Positions 1 to 8,692 of a DNA stretch of 64,000 bases are shown piece after piece. The notes below the pieces were generated by a model. It was not told the DNA's origin, ran no database searches, and saw nothing but the letters and a program-made list of their open reading frames with translations. Origin of the DNA: Pseudobutyrivibrio xylanivorans (lineage in GTDB: Bacteria > Bacillota > Clostridia > Lachnospirales > Lachnospiraceae); contig NZ_CP043030.1 of assembly GCF_008935055.1 (NCBI RefSeq), positions 24,943-88,942 on the forward strand, given 5' to 3'. The position numbers were made by a program, and so were the translations under genes. The stretch's first letter is position 1, and the number at the start of each line of letters is the position of its first letter.

Positions 1-1
1 A

Positions 2-322
2 CTTACAGATGCAACATCAGAATTAACATCAGGCAATACAAATGCCTACTTTGTATCATGGAAATCAGGTACAATAGAAGCTAGTAGTGAAACTTCTTTT
101 GCAGGTCCTAACAGCTCTAACGATGGTGGAGAAAAGCCAGCATTGGATTCAGAAAATGATAAGCCTGCTATGTCAGGTGACGCTAAAGCCGGTGAGAAGC
201 CAGAAGGTGGTATGAATGCAGGTGGAGATAATTCCATGATGGAAAGTGTAAAATATCACATGGCATCATTTGACTATGCATATAGATGTATATCTGTAAT
301 GGAATGGTTGTTTGAAAACTAG
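2..322 (+). CDS. C-terminal end of an unidentified gene cut by the window edge
   Basis: Frame 2 is open from the window edge to a TAG at 320-322, giving 106 residues of a protein whose start lies outside. The middle (residues about 45-80) is low-complexity and rich in Gly, Lys, Glu and Pro, as in linkers or tails of secreted proteins. The last 25 residues (ending MEWLFEN) look unlike the rest and could be a shifted or eroded tail. I do not recognise the family. The stop overlaps a TTG that could open the next gene's reading frame, but that gene's ATG at 348 has the better ribosome binding site. Confidence 0.5.
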   Translation, partial: LTDATSELTSGNTNAYFVSWKSGTIEASSETSFAGPNSSNDGGEKPALDSENDKPAMSGDAKAGEKPEGGMNAGGDNSMMESVKYHMASFDYAYRCISVMEWLFEN

Positions 323-347
323 CGGGAAAAAAGGATGTATTTGGGTT

Positions 348-941
348 ATGAACAAAAACGAGAGCAGGTACTTTAAATCAGCCGAAAAGATGCATACTGC
401 ACTTATTTCTCTAATAGAGAATAAGGATTTCGAACTGATTACAGTTAAGGAAATATGTGCAGAGGCTGGGGTTAACAGATCGACATTTTATCTTCATTAT
501 GATAATACCAATGATCTTCTTCGAGAAACAATCGAAGCGGCATATAGGGATTTCTTCAGTAGGTTTTCCGCTGATGGACCTAAAAAAATTGATATTGAGG
601 ATAAGAAGAATGAGGAATTGTTTTTAGTGACTCCAAAGTATCTTATGCCGTATCTGGAATTTGTGGAAGATAACCGCAAGCTCTTTTATATAATGTATGA
701 GAAAAACGAGATGATGGGAGCTGAGAAAACATACGAGAAATGGTTTAGAGAGATATTTGGACCAATACTCACAAGGTTTGGAGTATCTGAGACAGAACAA
801 CCATTTATTATGATTTTTTATCTTAAAGGGATTATTGGTGTGGTAAATGAATGGATAGCCAGAGATTGTGCTGAATCAAAAGATGAGATCATTGGCATTA
901 TTCAGAAATGCATTTTGATGCCAATAAAAGAAACTAATTAA
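348..941 (+). CDS. TetR/AcrR family transcriptional regulator
   Basis: A 197-residue protein with an N-terminal TetR helix-turn-helix at residues about 10-60. The recognition part reads ITVKEICAEAGVNRSTFYLHY, shortened here to the hallmark VNRSTFYLHY. The rest is an all-alpha ligand or dimer domain of a type common in Firmicute AcrR-like regulators. The frame opens at a TTG (312), but the ATG at 348 is preferred because AAAGGA lies about 12 bases upstream. TetR proteins normally repress a neighbouring gene. The only candidates are the truncated gene before it and the small membrane gene after it, so the target is unclear. Confidence 0.85.
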   Translation: MNKNESRYFKSAEKMHTALISLIENKDFELITVKEICAEAGVNRSTFYLHYDNTNDLLRETIEAAYRDFFSRFSADGPKKIDIEDKKNEELFLVTPKYLMPYLEFVEDNRKLFYIMYEKNEMMGAEKTYEKWFREIFGPILTRFGVSETEQPFIMIFYLKGIIGVVNEWIARDCAESKDEIIGIIQKCILMPIKETN

Positions 942-958
942 ATACGTAAAATTAATCC

Positions 959-1023
959 AACACTTTTTATGAATCGTGTCGGGACCTTAGGTCCTGAAAC
1001 CAACACTTTTCGTAAAAAGTGTT
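959..1023. terminator. nested inverted repeats, weak terminator candidate
   Basis: AACACTTTT (1002-1010) pairs with AAAAGTGTT (1015-1023). The same AACACTTTTTA arm also occurs at 959, and a small GGACC/GGTCC hairpin (982-994) lies between. There is no clean T-run after the stem, so this could be a regulatory palindrome rather than a terminator. Confidence 0.35.
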
Positions 1024-1106
1024 GTTCTGTTTATGGGAGCACTTTTCTATAATTACCTCAAGCTCAAAGCAGAGAGTTCAAAATCAAAATTGATGGAGGT
1101 AAAACA

Positions 1107-1466
1107 ATGAACAATTTAGACAAGGTATACGCAGAAAGTGTAGCAAAGGATTATATGCCAAAGGAGACAAGTAAAGTAAGACAATTGAAGAAGCTTGATG
1201 AAAAGGCAAAGCTTCCAGCATTGGTGACAGCTATGTCACTGGGAGTAGTTGGAGCATTAATATTTGGTTTAGGAATGTGTCTTTCTATGGGAATACTAGG
1301 AACTGGATTAGTAAGCATGATTTTTGGAGTAATACTTGGGCTTTTAGGCGTTGTAATATGTGGTGTGAATTATCCGCTGTACAAAAAGCTTCTAAAAAAA
1401 GGAAAAGCTATGTACGCCTATGACATTCTTGAACTTGCAAAGGAAATAACAGCAGCTGAGAATTAA
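1107..1466 (+). CDS. small two-helix membrane protein
   Basis: A 119-residue protein with a charged N-terminus, two hydrophobic segments at about residues 38-60 and 65-88 rich in Gly and Leu, and a basic C-terminal tail. A good ribosome binding site (GGAGGT) lies 8 bases before the ATG. It resembles a small membrane family common in Lachnospiraceae that is often labelled dihydropteridine reductase in databases. I see nothing in the sequence that supports an enzymatic role. It stands alone between a TetR gene and a MATE remnant. Confidence 0.7.
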   Translation: MNNLDKVYAESVAKDYMPKETSKVRQLKKLDEKAKLPALVTAMSLGVVGALIFGLGMCLSMGILGTGLVSMIFGVILGLLGVVICGVNYPLYKKLLKKGKAMYAYDILELAKEITAAEN

Positions 1467-1486
1467 GAGCAGTTTTCTTTAGTAGT

Positions 1487-1738
1487 AAGGTAGGAGGAAT
1501 CACAAATGGTGAGATGGCACTTAATGCTGGTCCTCAGTCGCTAGTGATTTCTCTTTTAAGACAGTTTGTTTTAGTAATACCTGTAGCATATGTCTTTTCA
1601 AATATGGTAATTGCTGGGATTGCTTCAAAATCTATTATCTGGTTTACATTTATGATTGCTGAGGTTTTAACAGCCTTGGTTGGATATATTATGCTTAAGA
1701 AAATAATACAGAATAGCCTTAGTTTTAAGGTGATATAA
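1487..1738 (+). pseudogene. C-terminal remnant of a MATE-family efflux transporter
   Basis: The frame is open from about 1487 and encodes some 75 recognisable residues. SLLRQFVLVIPVAYVFS followed by WFTFMIAEVLTALVGYIM matches the last two helices of MATE multidrug exporters. The other ten helices are absent. The apparent start with a Shine-Dalgarno sequence (AGGAGGAAT, then ATG 1506) is in another frame, so this is probably not translated usefully. It is best read as a deletion scar. Confidence 0.65.
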
Positions 1739-1899
1739 TGCACTAATTTCTTTTTGTAATTGATATGCAACAAAATATAGAGATTGCTATTTACCTACTA
1801 AAAGAGTATGCTTTTAGAAAACAGGTGAGAAGGGGGAAAGTACTCTTTGCAGCTAGTGAGGATACTATTAACAAGGAAATGTTAGCGGGGTAAAGGCCT

Positions 1900-2121
1900 A
1901 TGAAATCAATCCTTATTAAAGATACAACACGAGAGGAGCGCGAGGAGATTATAAAAGCATCTCTTGATTGTGGAGGCGGATGCGAAAACTGTTCTTCTTG
2001 TTGGCTTGGTGGCGGTAGTCCGTGGGATATTTATCAGGACTATATAGATGGAAAACGTGAAATTAGTGATATTAATAAGGATTATATGTCTATATACCGT
2101 CAAGATAGGCAAATAAAATAG
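1900..2121 (+). CDS. small Cys-rich protein, paralogue 1
   Basis: A 73-residue soluble protein. The N-terminus has a charged helix (TTREEREEIIKASL). A cluster of four cysteines (C-G-G-G-C-E-N-C-S-S-C) follows, then a conserved tail of the form WDIYQDYIDGKREISDIN. It is clearly related to the next gene. Members of this family are widespread in Clostridia and often carry the misleading name purine biosynthesis protein PurH; I see no PurH domain. The Cys pattern suggests metal or Fe-S binding, which is inference. The ribosome binding site is weak. Confidence 0.7.
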   Translation: MKSILIKDTTREEREEIIKASLDCGGGCENCSSCWLGGGSPWDIYQDYIDGKREISDINKDYMSIYRQDRQIK

Positions 2122-2129
2122 GTATATTT

Positions 2130-2330
2130 ATGAAAGAAGCTCCAGATATTATAAATTCAACTGAACAAGAACGGCGTGATTATATAAAGCAAAGATTTCC
2201 ATGCATTGCAGATTGCGATATGTGTGGGCTTTGCAAAGTTTTTCACGGAAAAGATGCAGAAACAGCTTATGATGATTATATCTCAGGGATTCGGTCATTT
2301 TTAGATGTCTCAGCGGATTACAAAAGATGA
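2130..2330 (+). CDS. small Cys-rich protein, paralogue 2
   Basis: A 66-residue protein starting 8 bases after the previous stop, so probably co-transcribed and translationally coupled. It shares the layout of its neighbour: an acidic-basic helix (TEQERRDYIKQRF), four cysteines (C-x3-C-x2-C-x2-C), then AYDDYISGIRSFLDVS. The two proteins have diverged strongly outside these points, so the duplication is old or they were acquired separately. Function is unknown. The bidirectional terminator at 2378-2421 closes the pair. Confidence 0.7.
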   Translation: MKEAPDIINSTEQERRDYIKQRFPCIADCDMCGLCKVFHGKDAETAYDDYISGIRSFLDVSADYKR

Positions 2331-2377
2331 CTTAGACAATTCATCTTATTATTATCGATAGATGTAAGTTCAAACTC

Positions 2378-2421
2378 AAACAAAAGAGTTCAAATGTAAT
2401 GGCATTTGAACTCTTTTGTTT
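2378..2421. terminator. strong rho-independent terminator hairpin
   Basis: A 19-bp perfect stem (2378-2396 with 2403-2421; core AACAAAAGAGTTCAAATG) and a 6-base loop TAATGG. A-rich and T-rich flanks on both sides make it usable in both directions. It ends the Cys-rich gene pair. Confidence 0.8.
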
Positions 2422-2546
2422 GATAATCTAGTTTAGTCAATTCTATTTCCCCCAGCCCCCCTTTCCCCAGAATCTAAGGCAATTTTGCAGTTTTTTCATA
2501 ATCTTTGGATATACTTACCTAAGATTAACAAGAGGAGGCGAGAGTT

Positions 2547-3074
2547 ATGGAGTTTCAATTCTTATATGCTATACCACGTACAGAGGTGCTAGATACTTTC
2601 TTTCTAACAATCAACAAGATTACAGGATCTTATGGTCAGCTATGGGTGATTATAGCTGTAATTCTTCTTTTATTTAAGAAGACTAGGAAGATTGGTGTGG
2701 CGGTTTTGGTTTCTTATGTCTTGGTGTTTGTATTGGGACAGTTTGGTCTTAAGAATATGGTTTCAAGAATGAGACCTTGCCAGATAGATGAGACTTTTGA
2801 GCTTTTAGTTTCACGTCCATCTAGCTCATCATTTCCATCAACTCATTCAGCCTGGGCATTTGGTGGAGCAACGGCTATATTCTTAGGAAATAAGAAGGGC
2901 GGTATCATTGCTCTGATTTGGGCAGCACTGATAGCCTTCAGCAGAATGTATCTTTTCCTTCATTTTCCAACGGATGTATTAGCAGGTATTGTTTTTGGTG
3001 TACTTATGGGAAAAGTTGCGACTAAACTGGTGGATTTGATTTCAAAGAAGATTGGTGTAGCAAAGGCAGAATAA
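2547..3074 (+). CDS. PAP2-family phosphatase, likely undecaprenyl-diphosphatase type
   Basis: A 175-residue membrane protein with five to six hydrophobic segments and the three lipid-phosphatase signatures in order: K-x-x-VSRMRP (about residues 69-77), PSTHS (about 97-101) and SRMYLFLHFPTD (about 132-143). The catalytic His in PSTHS and the His in the third motif are present. Family members dephosphorylate undecaprenyl pyrophosphate or other lipid phosphates at the membrane surface, and some give bacitracin tolerance. The AGGAGGCGAG ribosome binding site fits the ATG at 2547. It precedes another membrane gene in the same direction. Confidence 0.88.
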   Translation: MEFQFLYAIPRTEVLDTFFLTINKITGSYGQLWVIIAVILLLFKKTRKIGVAVLVSYVLVFVLGQFGLKNMVSRMRPCQIDETFELLVSRPSSSSFPSTHSAWAFGGATAIFLGNKKGGIIALIWAALIAFSRMYLFLHFPTDVLAGIVFGVLMGKVATKLVDLISKKIGVAKAE

Positions 3075-3122
3075 CATTATATATGTTAGGTAGATAAATT
3101 AATCAATTGTTGGGAGGCGGCT

Positions 3123-3698
3123 ATGAATAATGATGAAGTAATGGAAAAATACGGTATTTCAAAGAAACGTGGAATAGGTCTTATGCTTCAAATGTTGCTG
3201 ATGATTGCAGCACTTATTCTTACGATTGTTGGAATTATCAACAACACCAATTTGCATCGCGCCATAATATACATCGGTCAGGCAGTTGCATGCATTCTGA
3301 TAATTGTATTTGGCGTATTTCGGTTTAAAGACAGGGATAGAAAGTTCCTAAGGATTGTTCTAAATTCATATGCTTTGCTCGAAGCCTTAAGAGCAGCATT
3401 GTTAAATACAGATGGCGTTAATCCTTGGGTGGGCGCATTAGCAAAATTTCTCCTTGCGGTTTTAGCTTGCAATTGTGTTTTAGTTGCTGAAAGGATGGAT
3501 AAGGGGTCTAGTGAGAAGATATCTTTAGGTATGGTTATTCTGGAGATAATTCTTTACTTAGTTTTTTTAGTGGGGTTCCCAGGTGTAATGCTTGGTCACC
3601 TTAATCGCTTCTTACCTCTTGTGGGCATACTTATTGCTGGAAGCATAGCCTTATTACAGAAAAGTAAGAATAGTCAGCTTGGAAAGGATGATTTGTAA
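3123..3698 (+). CDS. hypothetical polytopic membrane protein
   Basis: A 191-residue protein with about six hydrophobic helices and short charged loops (RFKDRDRKF, ERMDKGSSEK). GGGAGGCGGCT provides the ribosome binding site. No family is recognised. Its stop codon is in the same frame as the VanX-like remnant that follows directly, so a deletion may have joined the end of this gene to the remnant. The C-terminus (KSKNSQLGKDDL) looks natural, however. Confidence 0.6.
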   Translation: MNNDEVMEKYGISKKRGIGLMLQMLLMIAALILTIVGIINNTNLHRAIIYIGQAVACILIIVFGVFRFKDRDRKFLRIVLNSYALLEALRAALLNTDGVNPWVGALAKFLLAVLACNCVLVAERMDKGSSEKISLGMVILEIILYLVFLVGFPGVMLGHLNRFLPLVGILIAGSIALLQKSKNSQLGKDDL

Positions 3699-3704
3699 GA
3701 GGAC

Positions 3705-3989
3705 AGCCATAGCCGTGGCAGTACTGTTGATGTAACTCTTCTTGATATGCAGACTGGAAAAGAAGTAGATATGGGTGGACCATTTGATTACTTTGGTGAG
3801 ATTTCTCATCCAGATTATAAAGGAATATCTCCTGAACAATATGATAACCGCATGACTCTACAGCAAGTCATGGTGCGAAATGGGTTTGAGCCTATAAATT
3901 GTGAATGGTGGCATTTCACACTAAAAAATGAACCGTATCCTGAAACATACTTTGATTTTCCGGTATCTTCGAGTTATCTGAGAAAATAA
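3705..3989 (+). pseudogene. C-terminal remnant of a VanX-type D-Ala-D-Ala dipeptidase
   Basis: Translation from 3705 gives SHSRGSTVDVTL and, further on, CEWWHFTL. These match the zinc-binding S-x-H-x-x-G-x-x-x-D and the catalytic E-x-x-H of peptidase family M15D (VanX/DdpX). The N-terminal half of a roughly 200-residue enzyme is missing. There is no start codon with a ribosome binding site before the zinc motif; the first ATG (3747) falls after it. It follows the preceding stop without a gap. Read as a decayed gene, not as glycopeptide resistance. Confidence 0.75.
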
Positions 3990-4010
3990 TATTGTCCAAC
4001 AATAAGACTT

Positions 4011-4041
4011 CTTGTGGGCTGCTTAAGGAAAAGCCCACAAG
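4011..4041 (+). terminator. hairpin terminator
   Basis: CTTGTGGGCT (4011-4020) pairs perfectly with AGCCCACAAG (4032-4041) around an 11-base loop. The downstream T content is modest (AACCTTTACC). It lies just after the VanX remnant. Confidence 0.55.
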
Positions 4042-4132
4042 AACCTTTACCCTTCTGTGATATACTTAAATCATGTATTGAGTATTGATTGAAGGGGTAT
4101 AGATAAAAAGCATTTGCTTTGGAGGAGCTGTT

Positions 4133-4489
4133 ATGTTTTTCTGGTGGTTTATGCTAATCAATGGATTGCTTATACCAGGCATTATGATTTTGTTTGGATG
4201 GCTTTTGTGGAAACATGGTCCAAAGGACATTAATTCTTTCTATGGATATAGGACTAAACGTTCTAGGAAAAATGTAGAGTCTTGGCAGTTTGCTCAAGAG
4301 TATTTTGGGCGATTGTGGTTTAAGCTTGGATTGATTTTGTTGCCAGCGTCTGTAATAGCTTATATTCCATTTATACATAGCAGCCAAGATGTACTTGGAA
4401 CAGCAGGACTTATTATTATGGTTGTACAGATGGCTATAATACTTTGGCCAATCATACCTACAGAAATCAATTTGAAAAAGAATTTCTAG
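4133..4489 (+). CDS. SdpI-family membrane protein
   Basis: A 118-residue protein with three hydrophobic segments and the family core INSFYGYRTKRSRKNVESW-(Q)FAQEY between the first two. This is the signature of the SdpI C-terminal domain, named after the Bacillus immunity protein for the SdpC toxin. Single-domain members are common in Clostridia and mostly lack a cognate toxin; none is visible here. The TGGAGGAGC ribosome binding site fits the ATG at 4133. Converges with the AraC gene on the other strand. Confidence 0.8.
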   Translation: MFFWWFMLINGLLIPGIMILFGWLLWKHGPKDINSFYGYRTKRSRKNVESWQFAQEYFGRLWFKLGLILLPASVIAYIPFIHSSQDVLGTAGLIIMVVQMAIILWPIIPTEINLKKNF

Positions 4490-4535
4490 AGGAGAGGTTA
4501 TTTTTATGTTTAAAAACATGGCATATTGCCTATCA

Positions 4536-5732
4536 CTAGGCTTCCTTTCGATATTCCTTAGGTGTCTTTCCAGTCTGTTTTTTGAAAGCAGTTTGAAACC
4601 AGCTTTGTGATGAAAACGATAATATTTCTGAAATTGATGATAGTGATAGATCTGTGAAGCGAAGTAGAGCCTCTGCCTCGTGTATTTTTTCTTTAACAAT
4701 AAAACTCTTTAGTGTCATGCCTGTTTCGGATTTAAATTTTCTGGATAAATGTTCTTCTGATAAATTCACTAATTCAGCAAGTTTCTTGACAGTTATCTGT
4801 TCTCTAAAATGATTTTGAACATATATTATTATAGTTCGAATATCACGACTTGTGTTGCCAGGTATATTAACATCTCTGACCAACCTTGCATAGGCAGCGG
4901 GAATGAACATTCTTGCTGATAATTGAATTAGGGACTCAACATCAGGCGAGGACTCTATCTGGTCACTAAAAGCCCTTCCTAAAGAGTCAGTAGAACGTAA
5001 TGGCACGCCTGCAGATAGAGCTGCACGTTGGCTGAGAGAGTTCAAAACAATGAGTGAATTTTTAGCATATCGTAGACTTAATCTATTCATCGATTCCATA
5101 AATTGCTCTGGAATAACAAGGTTCTCAAGATTTTCAACCATGCCATGAGAAATATAAAATAGAATTCTGTCCTGAATATCTGTGTCAGTGTAGTCATGAT
5201 CGTCAAAAGTAATCTCTGTTGTAATTGCATTAGTAACTTTCTCTAGCGCATTTATCTGAGTTAAGTTTGTTGAGTATTCGCTAATTGTTTTAATATCGTG
5301 TATTTCCACACCCAATAGGGATTCTATTAGAGATAAGGTAGCTTTAAATTGATGTAGGTCAGTCAATTTCATCGAAGCAAGTGTACTCGATATTGCTAAA
5401 GCAATCTCTTTTGAATAGCTGGAGCTTATCTGACCCGTAAAATGTTTCAGGGAAACAGAATTCATCTCGACAGTAGTGGCAGGCCCCAAGACGATTATCT
5501 GCTTATTTGAAAAATCTGGGATAAATCCCAATAGAAGCAGGGAATCTGTGACAAGACAACAAACTTGATTTGTAAAAGAACTAAAGTGTGTCCATTCAGG
5601 AATATCAGATAGTTTAAAAGCGCTATTAAAATTCTTATCAGGGATAAGTTTCTTACTTGTCCCATCTAAATCAAATACTGAGATTGGAACTCCATATATT
5701 TGATAAATCAATTCTAATTGTGAAAATAGCAT
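4536..5732 (-). CDS. AraC-family regulator of the glycoside operon
   Basis: A 398-residue protein. The last 100 residues hold two helix-turn-helix units: ITVKKLAELVNLSEEHLSRKF, cut here to VNLSEEHLSRKF, and LSSISEILSFSSQSWFQTAF with the closing KTPKEYRKEA. The first 280 residues form a sensory region unlike the cupin type; long N-terminal domains of this style often precede glycosidase loci in Lachnospiraceae. The gene is divergent from the GH1 gene at 5916, sharing a 183-bp intergenic region, so it very likely activates that operon in response to a sugar or aglycone. The ligand is unknown. Confidence 0.85.
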   Translation of the reverse strand: MLFSQLELIYQIYGVPISVFDLDGTSKKLIPDKNFNSAFKLSDIPEWTHFSSFTNQVCCLVTDSLLLLGFIPDFSNKQIIVLGPATTVEMNSVSLKHFTGQISSSYSKEIALAISSTLASMKLTDLHQFKATLSLIESLLGVEIHDIKTISEYSTNLTQINALEKVTNAITTEITFDDHDYTDTDIQDRILFYISHGMVENLENLVIPEQFMESMNRLSLRYAKNSLIVLNSLSQRAALSAGVPLRSTDSLGRAFSDQIESSPDVESLIQLSARMFIPAAYARLVRDVNIPGNTSRDIRTIIIYVQNHFREQITVKKLAELVNLSEEHLSRKFKSETGMTLKSFIVKEKIHEAEALLRFTDLSLSSISEILSFSSQSWFQTAFKKQTGKTPKEYRKEA

Positions 5733-5915
5733 TTCATATCAGCCTCCCATTGTAACTTTTTCATAAATTTGCGCAGTAGGAAATTGTGCAAAAAGGGAAA
5801 AATATAGTAAATATCATAAAACTATAATACACATCAAATTAATAAAATACAATATCTGTTCATCCCAATATAATGTGTTCACAACTTAACAGTTAACTAA
5901 GGAGGAAGAAGGAAT
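5733..5915. promoter_or_regulatory. divergent promoter region of the AraC gene and glycoside operon
   Basis: An AT-rich 183-bp region. Two direct near-copies TTGCGCA (5769-5775) and TTGTGCA (5784-5790), 15 bp apart, lie near the AraC gene and are plausible activator half-sites. TTAACAGTTAA just before the GH1 ribosome binding site is palindromic. No promoter box was assigned with confidence. Confidence 0.35.
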
Positions 5916-7220
5916 ATGTTTGAGAAGAGTTTTTTATTGGGGGCTGCCACAGCTGCACATCAGGTAGAAGGAAACAATATTTACAGTGATTATTGGGTTC
6001 AGGAGAATTTGGAGCACAGTATGTTTGATGAACCTTCTGGTTTGGCAGTAGATCATTATCATCATTTTGAAGAGGATATAAAGCTATTAAAGGATGCTGG
6101 ACTGAATGCATATCGATTTTCAGTTGAGTGGGCAAGAATACAGCCAGAGGAGGGCAAATGGGATTCTACAGAAGTAGAGCATTACAAGGATGTCATTAAG
6201 TGCTGTGTAGAAAATGGAGTGGAACCGGTTATCACTCTAATGCACTTTACATCTCCTAAGTGGTTAATTCGTAAAGGCGGATGGGAGAATCCTGAGGTCA
6301 TTGATGATTTTGCTGCATACTGCGGACGAATTGTTTCAGAATTGGGAGAAGGAATTCATTATGTTTGCACCATCAATGAAGCCAATATGCGTTATCAATT
6401 GGCTGGACTGATGAAAAGCATGATGGCTCGCATGAGTGCAAGTCGTTCTCTAGAAGAAAAACAGGCAGAAGAAGATTCGAAGGTTCAGGTTGGTATCAAT
6501 TTGGATCAGAATCGTATGATGCAAGCTGCAATGGAAAGTGCACAGGCATTTGGATTTAAAGACCCAAGAGATGTTGCTGTATTTGTATCACAGTGCTCAG
6601 ATGAAGGAGACCGAATTGTAATGAAAGCACACATGGCTGCGGTAAAAGCAATTCGAGAAGTAAGGCCTGATTTAAAGGTTGGAATTACATTATCATTGCA
6701 TGACTTACAATCACTTGAAGAATCAAATAGTGCAGAATCAATTAAAGCAGTTGAAAGAGTATGGGATGAAGAATTACTTCATTATCTTCCAGCTATTGAA
6801 GGCGATGATTTCCTCGGCGTTCAATGTTATACGAGAAAATGCTTCGATGAGCATGGGGAGGAACGTTTACCTGATGGAGTTAAAACAACCCAGATGGGAT
6901 ATGAAAACTATCCTAAAGCAATTGGAAATGTAGTTCGAAAGGTGGCAAAGTCCTTCAAAGGAGATTTAATTGTTACGGAAAATGGAATTGCAACATCAGA
7001 AGATAAAGAGAGAGTAGAGTACATAAAAACTGCTACTGATGAGATTAAATCATGTATAGATGATGGATTATCAGTTAAAGGGTATTTTTATTGGTCATTA
7101 CTAGACAATTTCGAATGGCAAAAGGGATTCAAGATGACCTTTGGACTTATTGGCGTTGATCGAAATGATATGAGCCGACATCCAAAGGAAAGCCTGAGAT
7201 TTCTTGGAAGTCTACGCTAG
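5916..7220 (+). CDS. glycoside hydrolase family 1 beta-glucosidase
   Basis: A 434-residue cytoplasmic enzyme with a GH1 TIM barrel: N-terminal FLLGAATAAHQVEGNN, acid/base Glu155 in TINEAN, nucleophile Glu355 in IVTENG, and YFYWSLLDNFEW at the end. The acid/base motif is TINEA rather than the usual T(F/L)NEP. This sits within the family's variation but may mark a separate subgroup. The length is typical. AAGGAGGAAGA precedes the ATG. It is the first gene of an operon with a sugar symporter, an isomerase and a rhamnosidase, which suggests a beta-glucoside (or 6-deoxyhexosyl-glucoside) as substrate. No signal peptide, so hydrolysis is intracellular. Confidence 0.92.
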   Translation: MFEKSFLLGAATAAHQVEGNNIYSDYWVQENLEHSMFDEPSGLAVDHYHHFEEDIKLLKDAGLNAYRFSVEWARIQPEEGKWDSTEVEHYKDVIKCCVENGVEPVITLMHFTSPKWLIRKGGWENPEVIDDFAAYCGRIVSELGEGIHYVCTINEANMRYQLAGLMKSMMARMSASRSLEEKQAEEDSKVQVGINLDQNRMMQAAMESAQAFGFKDPRDVAVFVSQCSDEGDRIVMKAHMAAVKAIREVRPDLKVGITLSLHDLQSLEESNSAESIKAVERVWDEELLHYLPAIEGDDFLGVQCYTRKCFDEHGEERLPDGVKTTQMGYENYPKAIGNVVRKVAKSFKGDLIVTENGIATSEDKERVEYIKTATDEIKSCIDDGLSVKGYFYWSLLDNFEWQKGFKMTFGLIGVDRNDMSRHPKESLRFLGSLR

Positions 7221-7249
7221 ATACAAAATGATAGTAAAAAGGAGCAAAA

Positions 7250-8674
7250 ATGGAAAATCAGATTAATTACAGAAAAGCAAAGAACTGGCAAATTGCCTTA
7301 TCACAAATGAATTCTGCAAACGCAATGTGTTTTTATATCTTAATGACTTACGTCAGTTATGTTGGAAATGCTGGGTATGGTATTGCAACTGCGATAATGG
7401 GCACTATTCTTACATTCAGTAGAATACTTGAGGGTGTTCTAAATCCTGTAATTGCAGTATTCGTGGATAAATTTAACACCAGATTTGGAAAGATTCGTAT
7501 ATTCCTTTTTGGCGGATGGCTGATTCAGGCTGCAGCGGTTTTATTGTTATTTATTTGGGGAAGTGGTAAAGGTCATGGAATTATACTTTTCGTAGTAATG
7601 TATGTCATTTATTTATTTGGATACGCCATGAATAATGTTGCAGGCCAAATAATGGGACCGGTAATGACAAATGATCCTGAGCAAAGACCAATGGTAGGGG
7701 TATGGGCAACTGTTTATAGTTACTTTGCGCCAATGATTATGACAATTTTAATCACAATGGTAATTCTTCCAAAGTATCAAAATACATATTCTGTTGAAAT
7801 GCTTAGCACTTCATGCATTGTAACAGTGGCAATCTCTCTTGTGTTCATTATTCTGGCTTGCATAGGTGTATCTGAGACTGATTGTCCAGAAAATTTTGAA
7901 GATGTGGCTGCAACCAATAATGAAAAGGTTTCTTTTAAAGATATGGTTTCGCTTTTAGGCAAGAATAAAGCAATGCAAACCTACGTGATTTCAGCCTCTG
8001 CTGTAAAACTTGCAAATCAGGTTGGTAGTCAATCTATTGTATCAACAATGATGTTTGGAATACTGATCGGAAATATGCAGCTTTCCACATTAATCAGTGT
8101 AATTGCGATGCTTCCTTCAATCGTGTTCGCCATTATTGGAGGAAAGTATGCAGGTAAGCATGGAAGTAGAAAAGCTATTTCACTATGGTCATTTGTAAGT
8201 CTCATTGCAACAGTACTTATGGCTGTATTTTTACTGACAATTAATACGAGAACGATTACAGTTGCAGTACTTCCAACTATTGTATATTTCGTTTTAACTC
8301 TTGCTGTTAATGGAACAAAAATGGGTGTCACAGCAGCTACAACATCAATGAGTGCGGATGTAGTCGATTATGAGAAAGACCGTTCTGGAAAGTTTATTCC
8401 TGCTGTTGTCACAGCTACCTATTCTATGATGGACCGACTTGTATCGTCGTTAGCAACAGTGATTACCATGGGCTGTGTTGCTCTTATTGGTTATGAGACA
8501 ACTATGCCACAGCCAAATGATCCTATGACTAATGGTATTAAGTATCTGACAGTGTTATTGCTTTATGGATTTCCAATAATAGGATGGATTATCTCAATTA
8601 TATGCATGAAAATAAGCCCTCTTTCAAAGGAAAAGATGGCTGAGATTCAGGCAAAAGGCCAGAAGAAACAATAG
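7250..8674 (+). CDS. GPH-family (MFS) glycoside:cation symporter
   Basis: A 474-residue protein with about twelve hydrophobic helices. The pattern is that of the glycoside-pentoside-hexuronide family: cytoplasmic N-terminus, FVDKFNTRFGKIR after the second helix, and SADVVDYEKDRSG before the tenth. It starts 29 bases after the GH1 stop with its own AAGGAG. Family members co-transport oligosaccharides or glycosides with Na+ or H+. Here it probably imports the intact glycoside that the flanking GH1 and GH78 enzymes then cut. Confidence 0.9.
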   Translation: MENQINYRKAKNWQIALSQMNSANAMCFYILMTYVSYVGNAGYGIATAIMGTILTFSRILEGVLNPVIAVFVDKFNTRFGKIRIFLFGGWLIQAAAVLLLFIWGSGKGHGIILFVVMYVIYLFGYAMNNVAGQIMGPVMTNDPEQRPMVGVWATVYSYFAPMIMTILITMVILPKYQNTYSVEMLSTSCIVTVAISLVFIILACIGVSETDCPENFEDVAATNNEKVSFKDMVSLLGKNKAMQTYVISASAVKLANQVGSQSIVSTMMFGILIGNMQLSTLISVIAMLPSIVFAIIGGKYAGKHGSRKAISLWSFVSLIATVLMAVFLLTINTRTITVAVLPTIVYFVLTLAVNGTKMGVTAATTSMSADVVDYEKDRSGKFIPAVVTATYSMMDRLVSSLATVITMGCVALIGYETTMPQPNDPMTNGIKYLTVLLLYGFPIIGWIISIICMKISPLSKEKMAEIQAKGQKKQ

Positions 8675-8692
8675 AGAGTGAGGTAGTAGAGG

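Noticed and set aside
1765..1893. 42-codon frame before the Cys-rich genes
   Set aside because: No ribosome binding site and no recognised family; the sequence (MQQNIEIAIYLLKEYAFRKQ...) is only weakly gene-like.
3705..3989. Functional VanX-type vancomycin resistance
   Set aside because: Only the C-terminal part remains, there is no start before the zinc motif, and no vanH/vanA-like genes are nearby.
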